Shown here piece after piece: positions 56,746-64,000 of a stretch of DNA of 64,000 nucleotides. A program made the translations under genes and the position numbers. The stretch lies in the NCBI RefSeq assembly GCF_014873495.1, contig NZ_JADBGF010000001.1, forward strand, positions 6,696,001 to 6,760,000. Direction: 5' to 3'. The DNA is from Streptomyces stelliscabiei (GTDB taxonomy: Bacteria; Actinomycetota; Actinomycetes; Streptomycetales; Streptomycetaceae). Each line of letters begins with the position of its first letter. Position 1 is the first letter of the stretch. The notes beneath the pieces are model-generated. The model was not told the DNA's origin and searched no databases. It saw only the letters and a list, made by a program, of their open reading frames with translations.

Positions 56746-59181
56746 CTACGATCTTGCACCGTCGCGTTCGGCGATTGCAGCGGTGAGATCGTCTCGGGCC
56801 ATCACCGCGAGCGAGTGTTCTTTACCCATCACCCGTTCGCAGGATGCGAGGATCTTCTCGTACAGGGGTATGGCGCGGTCGGGAAACCCCGCCGAGCGGT
56901 AGACGCTAGCGAGCCTTCGGCGGAGAGCAAAGGTATGGGGGTCGTCTTCGCCCAACACCTGTTCATAAGTGCTGATGGCCTTCGCATACAGGGGGATGGC
57001 GCGCTTCAGGTCTCCCGCCGACTCGTAGGATTCGGCGAGGTTGCCGCGGGAAGCCATGGTGTGGGGGTGGCCTTCGCCCAACACCCGTAGCTGGTCGGTG
57101 AGGGTCTGCTCGTGCAGGGAGATGGCGATTTTCAGGTGCCCTGCTGCCCGGTGGGCGCCAGCGAGGTCGTTCCTGGAAGCTAGGGTATCGGGGTGGTCTT
57201 TACCCAGAACCCGCTCCCGAATGGCGAGGTTCTGTTCGCATAGGAGGATGGCGCCTTTCACGTGCCCCGCCTCACGGTAGGCGCCGGCGAGGTTGCTGCG
57301 GACGGCTAGCGTGGAGGGATGGTCTTCGCCCGACACCCGCAGATGGCCGGTGAGAGCATGCCTGAACAGGGAGATGGCGCGCTTCAGGTCTCCCGCCGAC
57401 TGGTAGGCACGGCCGAGGCCATTGGTGGAAGCCAGGGTTCCAGGGTGGTCTTCGCCCAACACTTGTAGCTGGCCAATCAGAGTCCGCTCGTACAGGGCGA
57501 TGGCCTCTTCGAGGAGTCCCGCCTCACGGTAGGCGCTGGCGAGGTTGCTGCGGACGGTCAGCGTGGAGGGATGGTCTTCGTCCAACCGCAGATGGCTGGT
57601 GAGGGTCCGCTCGTATAGGGCGATGGCCTTCTTTAGGTGGCCAGCCGACCGGTAGGCCAGGGCAAGGTTGTTGCGGGAGTTCAAGGTGTCGGGGTGGTCC
57701 TCACCCAGTACCCGTTCACAGGCGGTGAGGGCGCGTTGGAGGTGTCTGATGGCGTGGGCGGGCCGGCCTTGGTCGCCGAGGAAGCCCGCAGTGTGGTTGA
57801 GGATACCTGCGGTGGTGGCGGTGTCGGTGTCGGCGGTGGTGTGATCGGCGAGGGCGTCGATGTGGGGGAGCAGGGTGCGCCAGGTGGGCCAGGTGGCGGG
57901 GGTTTCCCAGGTGGCGGGCAGGGCGGTGCGCAGGTTGGCGGTGGCCTGTTCGCGGGCCTGGGCAATGTGGTGCGGGGTGCGGTGAGGATCCTCGGGGTCG
58001 GGGGTGCGGGCGAGGGCCTGGACGAGCCGGTGGACGGCCAGGGTGCCGGTGACGTTGTCGGGGGTGATCATGCTGTAGGCGGTCAGCAGGCCGAGTGCCG
58101 CGTGTAGCGCAGGCGGGTCGGCGGGGCCGCCGTCGGCCAGGGTGGTGGGGATGAGGTTGGGGGCGTACCAGGCCAGGGTGCGCAGCAGGTCGGCGGCCTG
58201 AGGCTGGAGTTCGGTGATGCGATTGAGGGTGACGTTCCAGATGCGGGCGATGGTGCGCTCGGCCGGGGTGGTGGCCGCGCCGTGGCGGTACATCGCCGCC
58301 GGGTGCTCAGCGAGCAGGCGCAGGTAGGCGCGGGGGGTGATGAGCGGGTTCTGCGCGAGGTAGGCCGCCGCCTGCTCGATGGCCAGGGGCAGGTGGCCGA
58401 GTTCTTCGCACACGTCGGCGGCGCCGTCCAGGTCCCGCCCGGGGTTTGTGGCGGTGGTGATGCGGGTGAACAGGTCCAGGGACTCGTCCGGGGCCAGGAT
58501 GTCCAGGCGGACCACGGTGGTGGCGATGGTCCAGGCGGCGGCGAGCCGGCTGGTGATCAGGAAGCGTCCGCCGGGGGCGCGGGCGAGTAAGCCGGTGATG
58601 TCGGCGGGATCGTTGACGTTGTCCAGGACGATCAGCCAGCCGGTGTGCGTGGCCAGCCACTGTGCGGCGCGTTCGGCGAGTGCTTCGGCGGTCAGGGCTT
58701 TGGCCAGGGCGGGTTGCAGGGCGGTGGCGAGGTCGGCCAGGCCCTGCTGGACGGCGACGGGGCTCTCGGCGTTGATCCACCGGACCGGGGCACGGCCGTG
58801 GGGGTGGGTGGCGGCCCAGTGCGCGGCCAGAGTGCTCTTGCCGATCCCGCCCAGCCCATGTACCGCCTGGACGACCGTTTGGCCCCCGAACGAGAGTGCG
58901 GCATCCAACCGCTCCAGCTCACGGGCGCGGCCCACGAACGTATCCGGGCGTATCGGCAAGTTGTCCAGTCCTGGTGGGGCCTGGATCTCAGCCGGGGGCA
59001 CGAGCGCCTCGGGCGGCAACTGAATGGCTGTGGCGTTGTCCCCGGTCAGGGCGGTCCCCAGGAAGTCGCCGCCGCCGGTGTCGATTGCTACGGACCGCGT
59101 CCCGGATGCCTCGACGCTGGGGAGGACATCGGGCTCTGATGCCTGCGGCTGCGCGGGCTGCTTCTTGAAAGGCCACTTCAC
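56746..59181 (-). CDS. STAND NTPase (NB-ARC) with TPR repeats
   Basis: An 811-aa NLR-like signalling ATPase. N-terminus with SVAIDTGGGDFLGTALTGDN (about 30-49); linker; TFVGRARELERLDAAL; NB-ARC P-loop GLGGIGKST (109-117); Walker B WLIVLDNVND; FLITSR sensor; GHLPLAIEQAAAYLA; then winged-helix-like region and about eight TPRs of the ALGEDHPDTLxxRxNLAxxY type to the end. No catalytic effector domain is seen, so the effector may be separate. GTG 59181 overlaps the upstream partner gene (GTGA). Likely immunity or regulation; unproven. Confidence 0.86.
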   Translation of the reverse strand: MKWPFKKQPAQPQASEPDVLPSVEASGTRSVAIDTGGGDFLGTALTGDNATAIQLPPEALVPPAEIQAPPGLDNLPIRPDTFVGRARELERLDAALSFGGQTVVQAVHGLGGIGKSTLAAHWAATHPHGRAPVRWINAESPVAVQQGLADLATALQPALAKALTAEALAERAAQWLATHTGWLIVLDNVNDPADITGLLARAPGGRFLITSRLAAAWTIATTVVRLDILAPDESLDLFTRITTATNPGRDLDGAADVCEELGHLPLAIEQAAAYLAQNPLITPRAYLRLLAEHPAAMYRHGAATTPAERTIARIWNVTLNRITELQPQAADLLRTLAWYAPNLIPTTLADGGPADPPALHAALGLLTAYSMITPDNVTGTLAVHRLVQALARTPDPEDPHRTPHHIAQAREQATANLRTALPATWETPATWPTWRTLLPHIDALADHTTADTDTATTAGILNHTAGFLGDQGRPAHAIRHLQRALTACERVLGEDHPDTLNSRNNLALAYRSAGHLKKAIALYERTLTSHLRLDEDHPSTLTVRSNLASAYREAGLLEEAIALYERTLIGQLQVLGEDHPGTLASTNGLGRAYQSAGDLKRAISLFRHALTGHLRVSGEDHPSTLAVRSNLAGAYREAGHVKGAILLCEQNLAIRERVLGKDHPDTLASRNDLAGAHRAAGHLKIAISLHEQTLTDQLRVLGEGHPHTMASRGNLAESYESAGDLKRAIPLYAKAISTYEQVLGEDDPHTFALRRRLASVYRSAGFPDRAIPLYEKILASCERVMGKEHSLAVMARDDLTAAIAERDGARS

Positions 59182-59672
59182 GCGGGGTCCTCGCCGAGTT
59201 GGTCGCCGGTGGAGATGGTGCCCCCGGGGTTGCCGTTGATGGCGATCGACCGTTCTCCGGACGCGGCCACCGAGCCAGGCCCAGGCTCGGGCTGGGGTGC
59301 AGGGGGGGCCGGGGCCTGGGGCTCCGGGCGGGCCGGAGAGCTGTCCGGGGCACTGCGCACCCCGGTGTCCCCGGTGGAGATATTGCCCGTCGGGCTGCCT
59401 TTGACGGCGACGCTGCGCGGGCCGGACGCTGTGACCGGACCGTCGGACGGCGGAGGCGGGGCGTCTTCCGGGTGGGCGCGGGTGGCGAAGCTCTGGCCCC
59501 ACGCGACGGCCAGCGTGGCCAGCACCACCCCTAGCGCCGACGAGAGCCCCCAGCGGACCGCGGCATCTGTGACCATCGACGGCAGGAACACGGCACCGCA
59601 CAGCCACGTGGGTACCGCGAAGACCACGGCCGTGACCAGTCCCGCAGTCGCCCAGCGGAGATTTCGCCGCAT
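59178..59672 (-). CDS. Membrane partner of the STAND NTPase
   Basis: A 164-aa protein with two membrane segments (WATAGLVTAVVFAVPTWLCG, WGLSSALGVVLATLAVAWGQ). A Pro-rich cytoplasmic tail holds two copies of a short motif: SVAVKGSPTGNISTGD and SIAINGNPGGTISTGD. The same S(V/I)AI..G..G...TGD motif occurs at the N-terminus of the NTPase encoded next, hinting at direct pairing. ATG 59672 follows GAGGGGG. Coupled by GTGA. Confidence 0.75.
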   Translation of the reverse strand: MRRNLRWATAGLVTAVVFAVPTWLCGAVFLPSMVTDAAVRWGLSSALGVVLATLAVAWGQSFATRAHPEDAPPPPSDGPVTASGPRSVAVKGSPTGNISTGDTGVRSAPDSSPARPEPQAPAPPAPQPEPGPGSVAASGERSIAINGNPGGTISTGDQLGEDPA

Positions 59673-59919
59673 ACTTCCCCCTCGATCCGAGCCGTCACAT
59701 CCACGACCACAATGGCAGTAACTCCCCTGCCCTGGGGGCTGATCGCGTACGGTCCCCCTCCGCCGACGAGGCTGGACAGCCACGTCGCGGGCGCTGCGGG
59801 CAGCGCAACCGTCGGCCGGCTGGACGCTCGGCGAAACCGACGCCACAGAGTGAACAGGCTGACCAGTGTCCTGTCGAAGTGCAGCTGGCAGATAACAGTT
59901 CCCTGGCCTGCGGAGGAGT

Positions 59920-59964
59920 CAAGTTGTTTGAGAACGCCGGTGGTCTTTGTTCTCAAACAACTTG
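59920..59964. repeat. 16-bp perfect inverted repeat
   Basis: CAAGTTGTTTGAGAAC (59920-59935) and its exact complement (59949-59964) around a 13-nt loop. Unusually AT-rich for this genome. The 59673-60497 interval has no gene; this repeat and copy B (60139-60215) are its only clear features. Confidence 0.75.
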
Positions 59965-60138
59965 GCTTTCGCAGAAGTCTCGTACGTGGCGGGGCGGAAG
60001 ACCGGGCCTGGAAAAACAACTCGAACCCCGTAAACGAAGCAAACGCCGCCGCTCGGCACGCGCCGCGATGAGAATCCGCCAACACGAACGACAACGGGGG
60101 AGAATCCGACAGCTTGAATGTGACAGGGCAACCATCCG

Positions 60139-60215
60139 GTCTCTGAATCGTGGCCAATCGGCCGCCGAGTGGCCATCGGCCGTGAGATTCGGCCACGGAA
60201 TCTGAGATCCCACAC
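60139..60215. repeat. 77-bp intergenic repeat, copy B
   Basis: Gapless relative of 55993-56069, same orientation. Contains GGCCAATCGG, GAGTGGCCATCGG and CGGCCACGG. About 470 bp upstream of the STAND partner gene start. Confidence 0.65.
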
Positions 60216-60497
60216 TTCGCCTGTAGGGTCTCGCCGCTCGTGACATGTCGATCTTGCGTGACCTGGGCGTTCTTGGCTGTCTCACGGCCTTGTCACCCAT
60301 GACCAGTCTCAAATCCGTTGCAATTCCTCGCGAGGGCGAGGGCGAGGTCGAGATCGGGCGGCTTGTCCGAGTCGGCCGAGTACGCCACGCGGAGCCCCGA
60401 GCACGAGGACTACATGTGAGCTCAGATCGCGCACCGATGAGTTTCCCGCGCCGCGCCGGTCTGTACGCGTGAGACCGACTCACGGAAGGCTGGCGCC

Positions 60498-60850
60498 ATG
60501 CGGAAACTGATCTACGGCATGAACCTGACCCTGGACGGCTACATCGCCGCGCCCGGCGACGACATCGGCTGGGGCGTGCCGAGCGACGAGCTGTTCCAAT
60601 TCTGGTCCGACCAGTTGCAGGCGACCGACCTGACGCTGTACGTGCGCAAGCTGTGGCAGACGATGAGCTCCCACTGGCCGCCGGCGACCAGCAGCCGGGC
60701 GCCACCCCGGCGGAGATCGAGTTCGCGCGCCGCTGGCGGGACATGTCGAAGGTGGTGTTCTCCTCGACGATCGACAAGGTCGACTGGAACACCCGCCTGG
60801 TCACCGGTGACGCGGTCGCCGAGATCACCCGGCTCAAGGCCGCCTGTCCG
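60498..60850 (+). pseudogene. Dihydrofolate-reductase-like (RibD C-terminal) remnant
   Basis: ATG 60498 begins RKLIYGMNLTLDGYIAAPGD and FQFWSDQLQATDLTLYVRKL, a typical start of RibD-C/DHFR-like proteins. The signal shifts frame near 60690 to EIEFARRWRDMSKVVFSSTI and NTRLVTGDAVAEITRLKA, then is lost at about 60850, so the last third (NADPH-binding part) is missing. Decayed chromosomal gene. Confidence 0.75.
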
Positions 60851-61011
60851 TTCTCATCCATCGTGTCAGGGAGCCATGTCGGCGAGCTGCGCACTGGCAA
60901 CTGCCTTGAGACAAGACGGGCGAGCGATCCGGCTGGGGATCAATGGGCTTGGCCGTCACGGGGTCAATGTCCCAATGGTCTTGTCAGCTCCGGTGAGCGC
61001 CGACCAGGCAA

Positions 61012-61365
61012 GTGACAGAACTACAGAGAGCCCGCGCGGTGGAATCTCATCGATCTTGTCAGTTTTCCGAGCTGACACCGCCTCATCGGAACGTGGCCTG
61101 GCCGCCGAACGGGCGCTCCAACGCCGAGATCTCCGCGTTCGACATGACCCTGCTGGTGGTGCAGAAGAACCTCGACCTGTTCCGACACCGCTTCAACCGC
61201 GATGACACGGCTGAGGACATCACGCGCCTCGTCCTCGCCTCGAAGCCGTCCCGGCTCGTCGACCTGATCCGGATGGCCGAGTTCGACCTCGAACAGGCCC
61301 TGACGGTCGCCCGCCAGCGGCAGTTCTCCCTGTCGAGCCCGTTCGAGGGCTTGGGAATTCCGTAG
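61012..61365 (+). CDS. Hypothetical ORF, possibly a C-terminal fragment
   Basis: A 117-aa frame; the part from AFDMTLLVVQKNLDLFRHRF, ITRLVLASKPSRLVDLIRMA to EFDLEQALTVARQRQFSL looks coding and helical. The start region (60850-61080) is messy, so it may be the tail of a truncated gene. Ends shortly before the valS terminator. Confidence 0.4.
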   Translation: MTELQRARAVESHRSCQFSELTPPHRNVAWPPNGRSNAEISAFDMTLLVVQKNLDLFRHRFNRDDTAEDITRLVLASKPSRLVDLIRMAEFDLEQALTVARQRQFSLSSPFEGLGIP

Positions 61366-61383
61366 TGGTGCCCGCCGTATGAA

Positions 61384-61414
61384 GGAAGCCCTGGACGATG
61401 CGTCCGGGGCTTCC
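61384..61414 (-). terminator. valS terminator hairpin
   Basis: GGAAGCCC-T-GGAC (61384-61396) pairs with GTCC-G-GGGCTTCC (61402-61414), 13 nt after the valS stop on the minus strand. Confidence 0.8.
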
Positions 61415-61426
61415 TCGCTGGTCTGG

Positions 61427-64000
61427 CTATTGGGCAGGCGGCAGGTTGTTGATCTGGTTCTGCAGCCGGACGATGTCCTCTTCGGCCTTCGCGAGACGGG
61501 TACGAATCTTCTCGACCACGTTGTCCGGCGCCTTCGCCAAGAACGCCTCGTTACCGAGCTTGGCCTCCGCCTGGGCCTTCTCCTTCTCCGCCGAAGCCAA
61601 GTCCTTGGCCAGCCGCTTGCGCTCGGCCGCGACATCGATCGTGCCGGACAAGTCGAGCGCGACCGTGGCGCCGGCAACCGGGAGGGTCGCCGTGGCACTG
61701 AAGCCGTCACCCTCCGGCTGGAGCCGGAGCAGCTGACGGATGGCCGCCTCGTGGGCAGCGAGCTGCGTACCCGCCAGGTCCAGGCGGGCAGGGACCTTCT
61801 GGCCGGGCTGCAGGCCCTGGTCCGAGCGGAAGCGCCGAACCTCGGTGATCACCTGCTGGAGGCTCTCGATCTCCGCCTCGGCGGCGGCATCGCGGAACCC
61901 GCTGTCCGCCGGCCAGTCGGCGATCACGACGGACTCGCGGCCGGTGAGCGTGGTCCACAGCGTCTCCGTCACGAACGGAACGATCGGGTGGAGCAGCTTC
62001 AGCGTCACGTCCAGGACCTCGCCCAGGACGCGGGCCGAGACCTTGGCCGCGTCGCCGCCGGCCATGAACGTCGTCTTGGACAGCTCGACGTACCAGTCGA
62101 AGACCTCGTCCCACGCGAAGTGGTACAGGGCGTCGGCGAGCTTCGCGAACTGGTAGTCGTCGTAGTACGCGTCCGCCTCGGCCACGACGGTGTTCAGCCG
62201 GGACAGGATCCAGCGGTCCGTGGCCGACAGCTGCTCGGTCGGGGGCAGTTCGCCCTCGATCGTGGCGCCGTTCATCATCGCGAACCGGGTCGCGTTCCAG
62301 ATCTTGTTGGCGAAGTTCCGGGACGCCTGGACCCAGTCCTCGCCGATCGGCACGTCGGTACCGGGGTTGGCGCCCCGCGCGAGCGTGAACCGCAGAGCGT
62401 CGGAGCCGTACTTGTCCATCCAGTCCAGCGGATTGACCGTGTTGCCGAACGACTTCGACATCTTCTTGCCGTGCTCGTCACGGACCATGCCGTGGAACGC
62501 GATGGTATGGAAGGGGATCTCGCCGTCCATCGCGTACAGGCCGAACATCATCATCCGCGCGACCCAGAAGAACATCAGGTCGTAACCGGTGACCATGGCC
62601 GAGTTCGGATAGAACTTGGCCAGGTCCGCGGTCTTCTCCGGCCAGCCCAGCGTGGAGAAGGGCCACAGGCCTGACGAGAACCAGGTGTCTAGGACGTCGG
62701 TGTCCTGCTCCCAGCCCTCGCCGGTCGGCGGCTGCTCGTCGGGGCCGACGCACACGGTCTCACCGTTCGGGCCGTGCCAGACGGGGATACGGTGGCCCCA
62801 CCACAACTGCCGTGAGATACACCAGTCGTTGAGGTTGTCGACCCAGTCGAAGTAGCGCTGCGACAAGTCGGCGGGGTGGATGTTCACCCGGCCGTCGCGG
62901 ACCGCGTCTCCCGCGGCCTTGGCGAGCGTCTCGACCTTCACCCACCACTGCAGGGACAGCCGCGGCTCCAGGGTCGTCTTGCAGCGCGAGCAGTGGCCCA
63001 CCGAGTGGACGTACGGCCGCTTCTCCGCGACGATCCGGCCGTCGGCGCGCAGCGCGGCGACGATCGCGGAACGTGCCTCGAATCGGTCGAGCCCCTCGAA
63101 CGGCCCGTGGGCCGTGATGACACCGCGCTCGTCCATGACGGTCAGCGACTCCAGGTCGTGCCGCTGGCCGATGGCGAAGTCGTTGGGGTCGTGGGCGGGC
63201 GTGACCTTGACGGCGCCGGTGCCGAACTCGGGGTCGACGTGTGTGTCGGCGACGACGGGAATCGTGCGGCCCGTCAGCGGCAGCTTGATGCGCCGGCCGA
63301 CGAGGTGCTTGTAGCGCTCGTCGTCGGGGTGAACGGCGACGGCGGTGTCACCGAGCATGGTCTCGGCACGGGTGGTGGCGACGACGACCGTGTCGTCCCC
63401 CTCGCCGTACTTGATGGAGACGATCTCGCCGTCGTCGTCCTGGTAGTCGACCTCGATGTCCGAGATGGCCGTCAGACAGCGCGGACACCAGTTGATGATG
63501 CGCTCGGCGCGGTAGATCAGGCCGTCGTCGAACATCTTCTTGAAGACGGTTTGAACGGCACGGGACAGGCCCTCGTCCATGGTGAAGCGGTCGCGGCTCC
63601 ACGCGACGCCGTTGCCCAGGCGCCGCATCTGCCCGGCGATCTGGCCGCCGGACTCGGCCTTCCACTGCCAGACCCGCTCGACGAACGCCTCGCGGCCCAG
63701 GTCGTGGCGGGACTTGCCTTCCTTGGCGAGTTCCCGCTCGACGACGTTCTGCGTGGCGATGCCGGCGTGGTCCATGCCGGGCTGCCACAGCGTCTCGTAG
63801 CCCTGCATGCGCTTACGGCGGGTGAGGGCATCGATCAGCGTGTGCTCGAAGGCGTGCCCCAGGTGCAGGGAGCCGGTGACATTGGGCGGTGGGATGACGA
63901 TGGTGTACGCGGGCTTGTCGCTCTTCGCGTCAGCCTCGAAGTAACCGCGCTCTACCCAGCGCTCGTACAGCGTTCCCTCTACCTCGGCCGGCGCATATTG
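61427..64000 (-). CDS. valS: Valyl-tRNA synthetase, N-terminal start outside window
   Basis: Charges tRNA-Val with valine in the cytoplasm. 857 of about 875 residues are present. Class I motifs: PPPNVTGSLHLGHAFEHTLI (HIGH as HLGH) near the window edge, editing domain TRAETMLGDTAVAVHPDDER, WFSSGLWPFSTLGWPEKTAD, and KMSKSFGN. The C-terminal coiled coil (ERKRLAKDLASAEKEKAQAE, then NQINNLPPAQ) is typical of ValRS. Intact in frame throughout, unlike many genes of the neighbouring element. Marks the chromosome. Confidence 0.97.
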   Translation of the reverse strand, partial: QYAPAEVEGTLYERWVERGYFEADAKSDKPAYTIVIPPPNVTGSLHLGHAFEHTLIDALTRRKRMQGYETLWQPGMDHAGIATQNVVERELAKEGKSRHDLGREAFVERVWQWKAESGGQIAGQMRRLGNGVAWSRDRFTMDEGLSRAVQTVFKKMFDDGLIYRAERIINWCPRCLTAISDIEVDYQDDDGEIVSIKYGEGDDTVVVATTRAETMLGDTAVAVHPDDERYKHLVGRRIKLPLTGRTIPVVADTHVDPEFGTGAVKVTPAHDPNDFAIGQRHDLESLTVMDERGVITAHGPFEGLDRFEARSAIVAALRADGRIVAEKRPYVHSVGHCSRCKTTLEPRLSLQWWVKVETLAKAAGDAVRDGRVNIHPADLSQRYFDWVDNLNDWCISRQLWWGHRIPVWHGPNGETVCVGPDEQPPTGEGWEQDTDVLDTWFSSGLWPFSTLGWPEKTADLAKFYPNSAMVTGYDLMFFWVARMMMFGLYAMDGEIPFHTIAFHGMVRDEHGKKMSKSFGNTVNPLDWMDKYGSDALRFTLARGANPGTDVPIGEDWVQASRNFANKIWNATRFAMMNGATIEGELPPTEQLSATDRWILSRLNTVVAEADAYYDDYQFAKLADALYHFAWDEVFDWYVELSKTTFMAGGDAAKVSARVLGEVLDVTLKLLHPIVPFVTETLWTTLTGRESVVIADWPADSGFRDAAAEAEIESLQQVITEVRRFRSDQGLQPGQKVPARLDLAGTQLAAHEAAIRQLLRLQPEGDGFSATATLPVAGATVALDLSGTIDVAAERKRLAKDLASAEKEKAQAEAKLGNEAFLAKAPDNVVEKIRTRLAKAEEDIVRLQNQINNLPPAQ

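Noticed and set aside
61379..62674. 431-codon plus-strand frame
   Set aside because: Antisense to valS.
1..64000. Site-specific integrase or ParA/ParB genes
   Set aside because: Looked for tyrosine or serine recombinase and partition motifs; none found in any plausible coding frame.

Overview
The window is high-GC actinobacterial DNA, almost certainly Streptomyces. Codon third positions are nearly all G/C, GTG and TTG starts are common, and it holds DUF317, DUF4913 and SCO6880-type families typical of Streptomyces. It starts inside an alpha/beta hydrolase gene and ends inside a chromosomal valS. About 47-49 kb between them (roughly 0.9-49.6 kb) reads as one conjugative element, an integrated plasmid or ICE. 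No integrase gene, tRNA or convincing attachment site was seen.

Layout. (1) 0.9-13.75 kb, minus strand: a tightly overlapping operon with a VirD4/TraG coupling protein, four DUF317 proteins alternating with small helical proteins, several proteins of a shared modular family, a relaxase-like protein without visible catalytic residues, a TPR protein and two Cys-containing small proteins. (2) 13.75-14.9 kb: a gene-poor, partly AT-rich spacer with one 51-codon plus-strand gene and a perfect 14-bp terminator stem. (3) 14.9-22.0 kb, minus: more modular-family proteins, helical proteins and a family-2 glycosyltransferase. (4) 22.2-31.0 kb, minus: the type IV secretion core: VirB4 ATPase, SCO6880-type protein, SCO6881-type polytopic protein, VirB8/TcpC-like protein, DUF6112 membrane protein, NlpC/P60 hydrolase and two secreted proteins. 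(5) 31.0-31.5 kb: a two-way promoter region with a large inverted repeat. (6) 31.5-47.5 kb, plus: an orphan DNA methylase, DUF4913 plus a RelE-like protein, a GNAT protein, winged-helix regulators including a tandem HxlR protein, and a cargo block of MFS, ATP-grasp ligase, MFS and HAD. It continues with a fifth DUF317, several broken accessory genes and a broken cell-wall-anchored protein. (7) 47.5-49.6 kb: a candidate replication/DNA-binding gene beside nested inverted repeats, and a small membrane protein. (8) 49.6-61.4 kb: a patchwork of hypothetical genes, an IS, pseudogenes and a STAND NTPase with a membrane partner. (9) valS.

Three features tie the element together. First, a palindromic GATCCCCGGTT...AACCGGGGATC element lies just downstream of -10-like hexamers at both arms of the two-way promoter and before three further transcription units. 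This suggests one regulator or one leader-RNA mechanism controls most of the element. Second, about nine proteins are built by shuffling two unrecognised modules, here called LPG and GF. Third, several genes appear to start with CTG; at least two have no ATG, GTG or TTG in any usable place and would be missed by standard gene callers.

Accessory genes contain repeated single-base frameshifts or an in-frame stop, while the secretion core is intact. This fits relaxed selection on cargo, though indel sequencing errors cannot be excluded. All assignments come from reading the sequence; no database search was run.
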